Assembly: GCF_037975245.1 (NCBI RefSeq)
Contig: NC_092568.1
Coordinates: forward strand, 15,519,001-15,583,000
Reading direction: 5' to 3'
DNA length: 64,000 bases
Source of the DNA: Apostichopus japonicus
Taxonomy: Eukaryota > Echinodermata > Holothuroidea > Aspidochirotida > Stichopodidae
Positions 47,601 to 62,600 of the stretch are shown piece by piece. Within the stretch, counting starts at the first letter, position 1; the number at the start of each line of letters is the position of its first letter. The position numbers were made by a program, and so were the translations under genes. The notes beneath the pieces were generated by a model that saw nothing but the letters and a program-made list of their open reading frames with translations, searched no databases and had not been told where the DNA came from.

Positions 47601-50600
47601 TGATATGTAATATAATTGGAAAACTATGTTACTATCCAAAAGACTACAGTCACAGTAGAGTGCAAAAAAAGGCCTCATTTGTTGGTCTGAATATATAATT
47701 ATATGTATCATATCTGTTTAATTGTATGATTAAATAAATCCTTTTGTTTTGTGAGAGTGGTTATGAGGATATAAATTGAACTGCAATTTGTCTTGTTTGC
47801 TATCATATTTAAGGATTTTCAGTCCTACTACATGAGACCACACATAAGAACCTACAGTGCCATGGCAGCTCAAATTGTGGACAACATCTCTGCCCTCCAG
47901 CCATTTATGCAGTCAACACAATTTGGGGATCAATTTAAGGTTTGAGTTCATTTAATTTTCAATTTTTGTCCATTTATTTTATTCAAACTATACTTTTTAA
48001 GTATCCTTTCATAGCATATGGAAACTTTTGCTCTATAAATGGCCCGTTGTTGGAGAATTAAATGCTGTTGTATCCGCACAGGAAGCGTTGCGGTTTTCAC
48101 TCTCTGAAATTGCTGTGAGAGCACTGCACACTGTGGTGTGTTCAGATTAGCCGCGTAAAGGAGGACTTCACAAAATTCCATACGATGTATTTGATTTGCT
48201 GGTGAAAAGTCAGAGCCTTAATATTGACTAATCAAGTCAAATTTTTTATCACTAGAGAGAGGAGTCAACAAGCTTTTCTTTGGCATAGGGAAGAAATTGG
48301 TTTTCCAATCACACTCCCAGCAAGCACAATGTAAGCATTGAGAGATAGGGACATTTTGAAGACGTTCACAGCTTTCCGGAGTGGTTTTTACTTTTTCAGA
48401 TTAAAAAGTAGGGGGTTTAATTCACACGCATATACATTACAACACATTATTGTAAAGAATACACAATATTCTTCAAAATGACATAAGAAAGAGTTTTGTG
48501 AGTGCTTTACTCAGAATGTTATGAAAAGGGTTAGCGCAAAATGTGCTTATTTTGAAGCGATATTTGCGGCGTAAAGGGGTGTTTTGTGCCGAGTTCCGCA
48601 AGAAATCCATATGGATTGCTTAATAATAGAGAATGTTTTCCTAAGCTCAGCTTCGTTTAGACTGATAATTCTGTTTACTTTGAGCTAAAACACTTCTCCT
48701 GGCAAAGAGTGTAGTGAAATCACATTTAATAACAGATTAACCATTTTTGCATCCATGCATGCAGAAAACAGTTTTGATTATTTTTGAATTTGCAGAATGA
48801 CCTATTCAATCGCATCTGGCAGTTTGCTCGTTCTGGTTCTTACAAAGTCACAGGTGCGCTTGTTAAATTAGCGGTTGAAAGTGACGGGTTTGGTTTCAAC
48901 AAGCTTCATCAAGAGGTGAGAATCTGAAGAATGTTTTGGGTCAGATCAACCATAATAGAATGTTTAGCAATATTCCCTTCAAACTGTATCAAGTGTTTAT
49001 TCTTCCACACAGTTTCAATAAAGAGAGAAATTGGCTTAATAGTTACACTAAAAATACACCCTGTTTGGTATATGGAAAGTAGGTTAGGTCTTGTTGTATT
49101 ATGTAAAAATGTTGTGTATGCCATCCAAGTGTGGGTGATATTTGTTTTGAAAATGAACTTCCCTATGATTTAAAGTTTTTTTGTAACAAAGCTTACAAGA
49201 TTAGATGTGCTGAAGTACATTGATATTTTTAAAGATGTAATTAGGCAAAGACATCGACATGCTTTCAACAGAGGATTTATAGTGTCCTTCAAAGACTGAC
49301 TGTAAATTTCTTTCAAGGTATTGACTTGTAGTAAACCAGAGGAGCTCACCCGTTTTCGTTCTGTGTCCGTGAAGAAGAAACCGTACGACAACCAAAAGGT
49401 ATTTTCATCACTTGTACATTTAATGCTGGCAGTTGTACTCATTAGTGTATATCTCTAATGGTATCTAATGGATTTTTTTTGTATGTTTAACCCGTCCAGG
49501 TGAATGACATTCCAAACATAGTGATAGGACTATCAGAACAAAAACAAGAAATCTCAATGAAAAAGCTACAAATAGTATTGACACAACTTTCTAGTACTAG
49601 TCCATGCCAGCTATGTCTTAGCGTAAAAACATTAGCTTTTGAAGCCATGCAGAAAGCTGGCCTTTTCAATACTTAAGTCTTGCTTGGTATTGTGATAAGA
49701 TATTCCATGTCTTGATTTATCTCAGTAGTATCAGTAATTAGTATTAGTATACTACTACTACTACTTAGTAAGGTGCTCATGTTAGTGTCTTCTAAATTGT
49801 CAAGGTACTTCCATGGTGCTCTAGTCTACCTTTACACATAAGTTTGTGTTATTTCCCAATATTACGGGTAGACTTTGGGGGAATTTACTGAGAGTTTGTC
49901 ATGGACTATTGGTAGGCACATTTGTGGACATAGTTTGCAGAAATGTCGAGGAATTGTTGGTTATAGTTGAAATGATGTACAGCACAGCTAACAGTTAATA
50001 GTATGTTAGTAATGCTAGTGTTAATACCAATTATTTTCTGTTGTCTAGATCACCCCCTTACATTTGTCAGCCATAAATCCAAACCCAAATATGATGCTGT
50101 CCCTTTTGGCTGTGGTTCCTGAGTTTTACATCACCGATAAGAACGGCTATGGACTGATCCATTACGCTGCAGCTTGTGAAGGTAGTGGACCTCTTGAAGC
50201 ACTGGTGTCAAGGTGATGATTACATATTTATATAAAGTCTCTTGAAGCACTGGTGTCAAGGTGATGATTACATATTAATATAAAGTCTCTTGAAGCACTG
50301 GTGCCAAGGTGATGATTACATATTTATATAAAGTCTCTTGAAGCACTGGTGTCAAGGTGATGATTACATATTTATATAAGTCTCTTGAAGCACTGATGTC
50401 ATTGAGATGATTACATATTTATATAAAGTCTCTTGAAGCACTGGTGTCAAGGTGATGATTACATATTAATATAAAGTCTCTTGAAGCACTGGTGTCAAGG
50501 TGATGATTACATATTAATATAAAGTCTCTTGAAGCACTGGTGTCATTGAGATGATTACATATTAATATCAAGTCTCTTGAAGCACTGGTGTCAAGGTGAT

Positions 50601-53600
50601 GATTACATATTAATATCAAGTCTCTTGAAGCCCTTGTATCAAGGAGATGATTACATATTAATATCAAGTCTCTTGAAGCACTGGTGTCAAGGTGATGATT
50701 ACATATTAATATCAAGTCTCTTGAAGCCCTTGTGTCAAGGAGATGATTACATATGAATATAAAGTCTCCTTACATATATATATATCAATCTGGTACAGTA
50801 GAGGTCAAATTATGTTTCACAATGCATAGAAATGAATTGGCCTTGGAATTCATTGATGTTTTTTAACATATAGTCAAGAGTCATGTTAAGAGATTGAGCC
50901 AAAAAGTGAAAGCAAATCTTGATTAAATGCCTCAGTATGTTGTATGATTGTTACTCCATATGTACTCGACAAGAAATGTGACATTTACTTTATTTCCTTA
51001 ATCTACCACAAATATGACGTGGAGAGAAAGCATGAGAATAATGGTTGTTTAGGTTAGATCTTAGGAAAATTTGAGAATGTTGCCATGTTTGTGTAAATTA
51101 AGGATCAACAGGGAATCTATTCTCATAGGATAGTTTGAATGGGCAAATGGTATTAACTGATATCAATACAAATCCGTTGAATACAGAATTACACCTAAGT
51201 ATGTAACATCTGAAGTTATAGCGTGCTGTCACAACTGGACAACAGAAGGTATTACCATTATATACCTTATTAGTATATGTTTGTTTTGTTTCTTGTCTTT
51301 ATTCATTATAGAGGAGTATTTCCTAATCAAGCAACAACAATGGGTCTAACACCACTAATGATTGCATCACAGCTCGGACGAATCCAGAATATGATCTTTC
51401 TTTTGAAGCCCAGAAAATCAAGTAAGGAATGCTATATTTTACAGAGCTGTTGTATTAACCAATTTTCCTAGTTCAGTAGACAGTGTCTGCATTGCAAGTG
51501 ATGCTGCATTCATTGAAATTAATATCAATTTAAATAGAATGTTGACTATGAAATGTACTTTTTATCCTGTTTCAATACAATTTGGCCTTCAGTAGCATTT
51601 GGAATCTGTTCATTAAGATAGGGAGCATAAGCAGACGGCCTGCTCTCCATGTTTGATATCTTACTTGGTTTCTTTCCGGTTTTCCTGCCTATAGTTCCCT
51701 TGCCAGGAGTGATGAAAGAAGTTCGTTTTGTGGACTCTGTGATGGGAAGCAAAACTGCCCTACACTTTGCAGCAAGTAACGGCCAGGCTGTACGTATTCT
51801 GTCCTCTTTATTGAACTCAAGAGACCAATTAATTTATAAGAACTAATTCTATAAACTCCCCCATAAACTGCAGTTGATATTTTGTTAATATATATATATA
51901 TATATATATGTATGGTCTACGAATAGTCTTTGCATTATCATTTAAGTACAATATAGTTCTAGTCTGGTTTGTGTAGGCTATTGTGTCGTTGTACACATTT
52001 TGAAAACAAATGCACCTCACAAATGATAGAATAACAAACCTTCCTTGTTAACTTGCACTTGCTGAATATACATTTGGTGCTTTTATTTTTGTGGAGGGAA
52101 AAGGATAGGGGGGGGGGGGTTGGAGGGGGACAAGTTGACTACATTGAATTTCCATTTGTGGCTCGATCAAATCCAGTATGATTCCTTGTCACACTAGATT
52201 GAAAGACAATTATATCAAGGAGGAAGAAAATCTTGCCCTTTCAATAGCAAATTGTCTTCTTATTGGATTAGGAACTACAGTAGCTGTGTGATGTATAAAC
52301 ATCTAGGTTTTATAGCCCTAAAATCTTATTGGATTAGGAACTAGCTATGTGATGTGTAACCATCTAGGTTTTATAGGTCTAAGCTCACTATTGCTGTCAG
52401 CAGGTTGTCCTTATCTTTTAAGAATTTTTAAGATTTAGTAAATGTATCATGGAAATAAAAGCAGAAAGATCAGTGTCATTTCATTGACAAGATACGATTG
52501 CACAGCTTCCTAAACTTTGTCTTTTCTTTAAATAGTTCATTTCTTATGCACAGTTCTAGCCTCAGTCTGTCAAATTCTGTATCATTGATACTGTAGGTTA
52601 ACTTGCTACCTAATCCTTGCTTCAAGTTAAATTCATAAGGTCTTAGATTTTCAGTGCAACTTGTCATCCTTTTGGCTTCAGATATTAACTTTAGAGTGTA
52701 ATATTTTATGTTTTGTTAGTATGTTTTATGATGATATTTCTGAGCACATGCATCTTTTAGTTTGGAGGTTACAGTTTCATATTCTCATCATTTTGCAATG
52801 GTTATTATGAATGTTATTCAGAAGTTCTTTTTAATGTTCTGCGAGGTTGTTTTACACCTGAACCAATGGTATTTTGTTTCCAAGTATTGAGACTTCTAGT
52901 CCACTTTGCAATCATTCAATATAAAGTTCTTGACAATTTTAACTATGTCTTTGTTCACATTCATGAGGTGTAATGAACATTATGAGAACATGTAGTACAG
53001 ATGGTGTGTTGTTCCACTCTTAAATACCATATCGTTGTTTTATCACAGGAAGCTTGCAAGTTACTTATCAGCAATGGAGCAAACATTGAAGCAATAACTT
53101 CAGCAGCCACCAACAAATTGAGCCCTATCATGATAGCGAGTAGATCTGGTCATTTCAAAGTGGTCAAGACACTTGTGGAAGCTAAAGCTAGCATAGATGG
53201 CAAAGGTATTAGCTCTGCTTCTTCTGTACTCATAATACTTGCTATATGGATCCATCACACTGAGTACAAGAACACTATTCTTTTCTGTAAGGTCAAAAGA
53301 GGTTTGAAAACTTTGTAAACACGATTACTCAAAAAATACATCTATGTTGAACTTCATACTGCATATGCAGATCCAGCTTGGTAATTGCAAGAACCCTATT
53401 GCAATTGGTGGAGGTCAAAGGTCACTTGCAGTCAACATTTAAGTCAAAGTATGAAAATCTTGTCAATGTGATAACTCAAGTTCATCTTTCTTTAGTGCAA
53501 AGAAACTAATTGAAATTGGTAGAGGTCAAAAGTCACATGAGGTCAACAGGTATTGAAGCCTGAAACCTTGTGATAACTTGTAATAAATCCAAATTAAAGC

Positions 53601-56600
53601 TGCAATTAATCTGCAAGTTCTCCGATGCTATAATTTTCTGTTGGTGAACATAGTTTGGTCCATTTTAGTTTAGTTTTGTGAAGGGGCTCTATAATAGGTC
53701 TTTCATCTATACATACAGTCATCCAGGAAATTAAATCTGCTTCAAAGAGTTGATATTCTGTGTTGGGTGATTTAAACATGGCCCTTATCCGTTTCCAGCT
53801 GAGCTTCAAGGGGTTCCCAGGCTATCTCAAATGGGCTCAAATATTGGCTGAAGAGGTCAACAAGTTATCTCAAATGGTCTCAAAGTTTGTCATATTCTCT
53901 GTGATTTAAACTAGATGACTTTGCTTTGGCAGAAGGTTGGCTTCCTGGTTCAGCATGTTATTCATCAGTTTAGAGAAAGAAATGTGAATAAAATTCAACA
54001 CTACAAAAGTAGCATCCACATCTAGATTTGAAATGCTGAAAAATGAGTAGATAGTCATGTATATTGTGACATTTGTGGTAGTGTGTTAATGAATGAATAC
54101 AAATGTTAGTAGTCCAACACAAATTATTGCAATATTTCTACAAAATTGATACATGGTTGCTATACTTGAATGTCTTTAGTTGAAGGACGAGTTATGGAAC
54201 AGTATCTATTATGAGGACTTATGGGAATTTCATGATTTTACTACAGTAGTACACAGTAGTTTAACCATATTGAAGTGTGCTAGCTTTGTCCCTCAATGTG
54301 TTTAAGTGAAGTTAAACAATTATATAAATTGTTCATGTTAGCATTCTGATATCAACTCAATTGTTAATTAGTTTTCTTCAATGGAAAGAAAGAATATCTC
54401 ATAATAATTCCTTTGAATATATTGTTTTGTTATTGTACTTGTTACATTTTAATTAAAGTAATGGATATTATTTGTAACTGATTTGAGGTTTCACATGTGG
54501 ATTTCAAATGCTTACCACTCTTTTACACAGACTGTGCGTTAACAGGTATTCAAACTGTGACATTGTTACCAAAGACACTTTTGAAGCAAATTTCCCAGTT
54601 TCATTAATATTTTTTCAAAATATGTAAAAATAGATGTACATGTATAAACATTGCAAAAGCTTGACAAACTTTACTTGTCTAAGAGCAAAATTTGCCAGAT
54701 CAAAGCCCACCACATTACTTATATGTCTATGATCCTGGTTATGTGTATTTGTATTTGTACCAGTTCTAGCCACATTGAGTTTCTTTCTAATAGTCACCAT
54801 TGCAGTACATCTGATCAAGTACAGTGCTACTTACAGTTTGCTTTAAAATGGATATCTTATGAGTATGTGATGTTAAATGGTGGTCAGGTGTATTATTATT
54901 TGAAATATTGAATGTTTGTGTCATCTATTTGTTTCCTTTGTTAGATAAGTTGAAGAGAACACCTTTGACCCATGCAGTGATGAATGGTCATTATATAATT
55001 GCCTCTTATCTGCTGAGAAAGGGAGCTGATCCAAACAGTAAAGACACCTCTGGGAATACTCCAACTCACTACGCTGCGGGATACGGCTGGTGGCACTGTG
55101 TCAAGCTACTCATCAAAGCTGGCGCTGATCCTAACATCATGAACGATTGGAAGGTAAGGCCATCAGGATGGTATGTACCTCTGGCTGCACAGGCCACGTA
55201 GTTACGCTGAAAGAAATGATGATTGCACTTGTAGCCAACCCATATTGTACTATCAAAACATGTGCAATCACTAGTTAGACATTACTTTGCATAGTTTTAC
55301 TAAGAACTGTGTACTTTTATACTGCTACATATAGTTAGGGCTGTTTGTTTTTAACTTATAACCCACTATATATCACAGGCTCCACAATTCCTTTCCCACC
55401 ATAATGCTTAGAATGTTACAACAGCTGCTTTGTCAAACATATCAAAAATATATAAATGTAAAAGTCCTTTGAACATCTTCAGCCATGCCAGGTCCTTTTT
55501 TTTCAAGCACTATGGTGATCAGTTACATTAGTTACTTTGGAGATGACACCTTTATATATGTTATCTGTGATAAGTACCAGGCTGAAATACAATATATTGA
55601 TTCTAGGTTTAGGAAGTATATACAACTATGGCATGTGATGTAGTGTTGAAAATATCCCTAAGGAAGGTTTTTTTGCTGAGCTCAAAAGACCCGGTAAATA
55701 ATGATCATGAATGCAGGATTCAATATGATGAATCTCTTACTTCTCAGATTTGACATGGTCTACTCATCCCTTCATAATACATTTGCTCTTGACAGCAGTA
55801 AAGTTGTGATCCGTTTTTCCGAGATAGTTTGAACATATTATCCCTCTGTTTTCAAATTGACAGAGCAATGAATCTTCTGTTCCATCATGATACGGTAGAG
55901 AGACTTCCTTGAAAAGATCAGCTCTGTTCAAACTCTAGTCAGAAATGGAGTCACCTGTTGGATTCTGGATTCATGCTGGATGTTGGATTCAGCTGTTGAA
56001 TAATGGAGTCAGCTGTTGGATTCTGATCACTGTTTTTGTCATGTTACTTTGTCAGGTTCCTCCCCTGTGCATAGCCTTCCTGAAGGGCCACTCAGACTGT
56101 GCAGATGTACTGATCAAAGAAGCAGGTGTCGGGGTGGATTTTAGGGATGCAGAGGGTTGGACTATGGTTATGATGACTTTGAGTAACAGTGTTAATGAGG
56201 AAACTCTCAAACAACTCAAGTTTCTGGTGGAACAGAAGAAAGCAGATGTGAAACTACAAGATGGTGATGGATGGAATGCTGTGAGTCTGCCAATTATGTG
56301 ACTATATTAGCTTCTTGAATCATATTTGTCTGACTAATTGACAGAAGGGTTTGAGGGAGGTGTTATCAATAAATTACCAATTAATGTCAAACAATGATTT
56401 CACTTTGGTATGACTTGGGTTGCTTCATTCATATCCTGTTCGTTTGAGCTTAGATCAACTACTTGGTATTGAGTGCTGAAAGTAAAGCTTAGCAGTCTTG
56501 TGGTGTATATTTCATACTCAAATACTGAAAATCAAGGGCGTAGGAACCGGGGGGCCTCCAGTGAAAAATGTGGAGGGGCGGAAGTATCATTCCGCCCCCC

Positions 56601-59600
56601 GCTTAGCAAGTCACAAAACCCCTTTTTCATTTTCAAATGAGAAAAAAAATCTCATTTGGAGCACCAAATTGCATCTAAGGCCAGGTGAAAATACAAAATT
56701 AAGTTTACAAAATGGAGTGGGTGTTGAAGTGTGCTATATTGCACCAAATTGCATCTGAGGCCACCTGGAAATGCAAAAATTTCCAAAGGGGAGGGGGCAC
56801 CCCCTCCCCTTAGACCCCTCCCCCAGACCGTCCATCAGTCTTCAGCCCCCCCACTCAAAAGTACCTTCCTACGCCACTGCTGAAAATGCTAAAGTGATTT
56901 TTGTACAAAGGACCATGCATCATGTAGAGATCTGACCAATTTCAACTGCACCTAGCTTTGCATTTCCAGCTAAAATTATCCTAGTTCAAATGTCATACAT
57001 GCTGCTCTAGCTCATAATCTGTTGATTTAGTTGGGTGTCCTTTAACAATCTTTTGCTGTGTTGCTTGTGCCTACAGATGCATCACCTGGCATCCAGTCCT
57101 ATCAATGTAAGTATCTCCATCAAAGTAATGTATTTAAACTAAAGCAAACACTAAAGCTGGTTTCCAGGTTTTCCCAGTTACCTTATTTTCATGGAAATTT
57201 ACTTGAGCAATGTTCTGCACAAGATCTATTTAAGTACAATTTATTGATGGTAGATAACCTCCTTTTACCCAGATTCCTCTATGTAAGAAGGTTTGTATCC
57301 TAGGAGAGAGAAGTCATTGTTGTAGGTTTATAATTCATATTGACATTTGTTTCAAAGTCACAGCCTTTGCAACGGACTACCATGTGAGTTTGTATTTAAG
57401 AGTATTGCTTGCAACAGAAAAGCAATGTAGACAGCTGTTTTAAATGGAGGTTATTAGGATGTTATGATTGAACAGTTGCATGTCAACCACTTACTGTGAT
57501 ATGTCACCATAGGGATAGATATCTGCAACTGATTGTGGACAAGAGGATGTAAAGGTGGTCATGTTATCCTTCATTAACTAGATTCATATTAACATTATTA
57601 TCACAGTCTGAGTCTTATTTTGATGATGCAAAGGGTTGGTGTTGTACATTGCAGCACTGATCAATGAAAGCCAGTCTGCTGACATATTGTCCTCCAGCTA
57701 ATTCACTGGTCCTTCTCCTTCATTAAAATACATCATGTACAATCCAATCCTTAACAGCTATTAGCCATGGTTTGAGTACTAACATAAAAGGCGCTTGTAT
57801 TAACTGAAGAATATTTAGAATCCACCTGTTGGAAAAGCCTTATGTTTCCAATAGTGCCATTATGTAAATCTCCAATACTTTTAATTACTCCTTCAGCAAA
57901 GAGAGAAGGACAAAAAGGCCAAACAGTTTGAGACTATTATAGAGTGTGCCACGATACTGATGAAGCATGGTTGTGATATCTCTGCTAAGACAGATTCTGG
58001 TGAAACTCCTGTCAACATTGCCATGCAGCAGGTGAAATTCATGTAGCAAATTTTTATCGAATGGAATAATAAGTTCTAAGTGATTTGCAAGTTTTCTTAG
58101 TCCTTCAAACCAAGCACTGCTCTAGTTTAAGATATATGATGTTACTTTCCATAACATGCATAGGCTCAGCTAACATATGATATACAATAATTCTATTCAT
58201 AGGATTATATGATCATCCTAACTTGTCATTCCATCGTATTAGCTACTGGGTTAGGAGAATACCTCTGTTTTGATTGGTAGACAGCATTTTTGGAGAGAAG
58301 GAGGGGGGGGGGGGCAGAGGGCACCTCAGTAACATGTTCATCAAATAGTATAATCGCAAGCAGCGACTTATAGTGGTATTGCTTATCTTACTCAGAAACT
58401 AATTAATTTCATTTTCTAATTAAAAGACTGTGAATGTAGATAATTAAATATATTTAGTTTCGCTGGTGGTAACATGTTAAAATGTCGAAACCATCATTAA
58501 GAGTGATTTTTACCTGTCATAGACAGAACTGCAAGTGTCTTGTGGGTACGGTTAATAGTAAACCTCTCTTGAACCATCTCCAGGATCCCATAAATACAGG
58601 ACTTTTGCAGTTACTAATGAACAAAGGAGCCAGTATTTCCCTTGAAGCAGGAGAAGATGGAGAGAATGTCCTACATCTCATGGCTCGTAAAGTGGTTCAT
58701 GGAGACCAGTGCCAGGTCTTTGATTTACTCTGGAAACAGGTATGAGTATTATTAACAAGTCTAATTTAATCACAGGGATAGACGTCAAGCAGTGAAATGG
58801 CAAGATGCTTGTGCACTGTGTTTAGTTTTGGAAAAAAACACAGTGGCTAATTACAAACAGGGACTTAGTAAAGGTCCTGCATGTACAGACACATAAGTTG
58901 AAATGTCTGTTACTTCAGGAGACAGTTTGTGTGGCGCCCTCTTGGAACATTGTATCGCTAATCAAGTTTTCATGTCGCCTGTTGTTCTTTTGATACATTC
59001 TGTGAAACTCATTTCAAGCTTTTATGTTGGTGTGTTTTAAACTAGCAAAAAAAACTATTTCCTGCCTCTCAGTCACAAGTTAAAGCAAACCTTATTTACT
59101 AGAACTGATAACTTTATCAAATGCTTGAATCCCCATTCTCTGCTATGTTTTCACAACCAATAACATTTTCATGTGATGTTTTATAACTGTGTATTTTTTA
59201 TATATGTAGTGATGGTGAACTCCAAACCTGTTAAAAGCTTTCTCTATTTTGTTTGCATTTAGAGTTCCAAAGGTGCCACCAATCCACTGATAGATCTGAT
59301 TGATGTCCAGGATAAGCAAGGCTTTACCCCTCTCTTACGGCTGGCAGCAGTATACTGTAATGAAACAAGCGGAAAGTGTCCTTCGGTAAAGTGATTCTTG
59401 TTCACCTCACTCACAGAGCATTGTGTCTTCTCCATTCGTGTTTGATAATTTATTTGCTGACTAGCTTTCTGCCTTCTAGTATTTTTAAAGGTTCAGAAGT
59501 GTGATGTTAAACCAGAGTTTGATTGTTGCCTATGGCAGCATATGCCCTCTTCTCTCGATCTGGCCAAACAAGTTCTATGTCATATATAATCGTGTTATGA

Positions 59601-62600
59601 TTGTGTATGAAATGAATTCACACAAATCTTGACTTAAACACTTTTGAGATCTTAAATATGTGTTCACTTCTTTAATTGTATCATCTTAGATTTAAGAACT
59701 AGGCATGGTTAATTGATCCCACACACATGCTTATACCAGGTTGAACAAAATGAGTTATGTTAGATCCTTAAAAGTAATGACTTTAATGAAGGTGAATGAG
59801 TCTGTGAGCGATTGAATGTTTGAATCATTCACCAATAATCCATACTTGTTGGTGGCAGATTAATAGATAAAGATAGCTAGGAGAACAAACAGCATCGTGA
59901 GTGATGATGTCACATGATCTTCACCTTTGTGATATACTTAGATGATCATCTTGTAACACTTCAGAATTAAAGATTACTGTTTCCTTTCAAAAACCTCAGG
60001 AGAGTTTGATGTTTAAAAGTCACCGACCCTAAGTTAGATGTCTATGTTACATATCTAAGGCTAGTTCCAACAAAGTGTCTTTCTCTTATGCCTCCTTTGT
60101 GGTACAGGTTTGGTACCAGTACCTGCTGCCCATTAAGTACTGCAATGTTCAAATGCCTGATATATCCTTACTCCTTCAAATATCCTCACTTTCTCCTTCT
60201 CCACCTACCTTGCACTTAATAGTAAGAAATAATTGAAGGAGGAGCAAATGCCTTGATAGTCCTACATGCTCATTTAATTTCCAGATGCATAGTCAAAACA
60301 TGAAATGTTTGGTTAATGTGACTTATAATAGTTCAGGAAGTCATGACCCAGAGAGGTATCTATGGTCTGTCTTGGTTCTATTGGATATTAATATATTTTC
60401 TCTGTATGAATCTGTTGAATTAACGATGTGTTATTTTCCGTTCATTCTCAATGCAGGAAAATTTCTACCTACATGTAACAGCTTTATTCAAGGTGAGAGA
60501 ATCAGTCATTTAAAGAAGCCATTTAATTGCTGTGCTTCCAATCGATTTAACAAGGTTACGTGAGCAACTTTGATGCAAAGACGTTTATTGGTATTTTCCT
60601 TTCCATTGCAAACAGTACAATTAGCTGGTACCGTCAGACCAAATGGTAACTGACAAAAGAGCACTATTTCTGATTCATATATGCAAAATATGCTAGGATT
60701 TGTGCATCTCCTATGAATTTTGATGTTGAATGATTTATAGGTTGTAAAGAACTGCTTTTGAAACACCATAAACTAACACTTTTTGGCTTTTGAACAGTTT
60801 TCAATTGTGATATAAGTTACACCACAATGGCAACAAGCTGGTTTAACTATATGTCCATTATTGTGACAGAGCCCTTAATATAACCACTAGTTCTGCATGT
60901 GTTGTAGATGAATAGCATTTATTCAGTCAATTCCTTATTAATTGAAACAATTGCAAATGTCAGTAGGCTGACTTATTTGTTATTCTACTTTCATTTCAGC
61001 GTTTCATTCAGAAAGGTAATGCAAACATCAATTACATGATTGCTGATGACCATAAACTGGCCCAACCCTCTCAGAAAGGTACTGTCATCTTTTGAAGTAA
61101 TGAAGTCATTTGCTTGAATACTCTGAAAAACATTAAAATGAACTCAGACAGTTTGTGCATTGATTGGTATGAGACCTTTAGTCTTTATGATGATAAATAT
61201 GTAGTAACATCTTATGCTATTAGCCAAACTGCATTGCAATAAGCACGGCTTATGGTAATTATTTTTGGGTATCTTGTAATATATTATGATAATTTTATGT
61301 ATATTCCAGGCAAAAAGCATAGTATTCATTATCACAGGTGAGTTGAGGAAAGAGCTTTCTTGTTTTTTAATATAAAAAGCATTAAAGTAAGAAGACAATA
61401 ATATTCTATTCAAAATATTTGCAGGCCTGGCCACAAGTAGTTGCAGGCATATGTTGATTTTAGAGAAAATGATAAGCGTTTGCATAACACCCATTTCATG
61501 AAATCACATAGCACACAACAGGAGCACTTTTGACTTGGAGCAAGTCAGGACTTAGTTGACATGTATCATGTTAAGAGCAAGACAGAGCATAGAGTGTCTT
61601 AATAATTTACGTGGTCTTGCAAATCTTCTGCTCTGGTCAGTATTTAACTATTTCTTTCTGTAAAGTCAATGATGCATTCTCAAGAAGTGACTGGTTGATC
61701 CTAGAAATCACTGTCATCATTAGCAAGAACAACACAAGTGGGATGTGTTAACAATTGTCTTTTATCTATTGTATTCTTGTAGAGAAAGGAGCAGTGATAT
61801 TTCATTTCATCTATCCTTATTGTGGGGTTCCAACATCTGACACCAATGGCATTAGTTACAAAAACAACTTGCTGAAAGCATTTGCATCCTTCAAGCCCAA
61901 TCTCAACATTCGAAACAAGAATGGCAAGACTCCCCTCCTTCAAGCACTTGAGTATGGAGCTGTGGCAAAGGAAGCTGCTTTAAAATTGGTGAGGATAGTC
62001 TTTCAATAATTATGGATATACATATTTCATATATGTTTGCTTTTAATGCACAGATATGGCTCTGGTGTATGCAAGATTCTGTGTGTTATTGGGTGAATAG
62101 GTTGTATATTAAGGAGCAATAGCTTTCAGTTTAATTTTGCATGGAATAAATAGTACTACTGTTTGAATAGTTTATACTAGTTGCTGCTGAATTATTGTCT
62201 ATTCTCTTTAAATTTTAGATTTCTTCTGGAGCTGATGTGAACATGAGTTTGATTCCTCCAGGGGATGAGAAAGATGGACAAGAAGAGAATGAAGCAGCTA
62301 AAGAGGGCTTTCAGTCAGTCACACCTGTAATTCTTGCTGCCAAGTAAGCAGTACTGTTGATTTCAGAATATCAGATATCAACTCTTCAGTGATAATATCT
62401 TATATGGTATTACTTTTCAACCTAACTCTGAAACATACAAGCTTTTGTTGAATCTAGTTTTCCATCAGTGGTATGTGTAATGCACTAATAATACTTCAAT
62501 TTGACATTGTTTTTATCATCCTTAATGGCATCACTACTCCTCCTTTAGCAGGATATCCACTGTTTAATTAAAATATTTATTGTTATATTTAAATATAATT

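Noticed and set aside
50419-50715. 98-codon minus-strand frame and a CRISPR-like look
   Set aside because: The 48-bp units are head-to-tail with no unique spacers, lie in a eukaryotic intron and derive from the exon boundary.
61310-61337. 28-nt segment with good splice sites (GKKHSIHYH)
   Set aside because: Its length breaks the reading frame between exon 20 and exon 21, which join correctly without it. Kept only as a possible poison exon in the findings.
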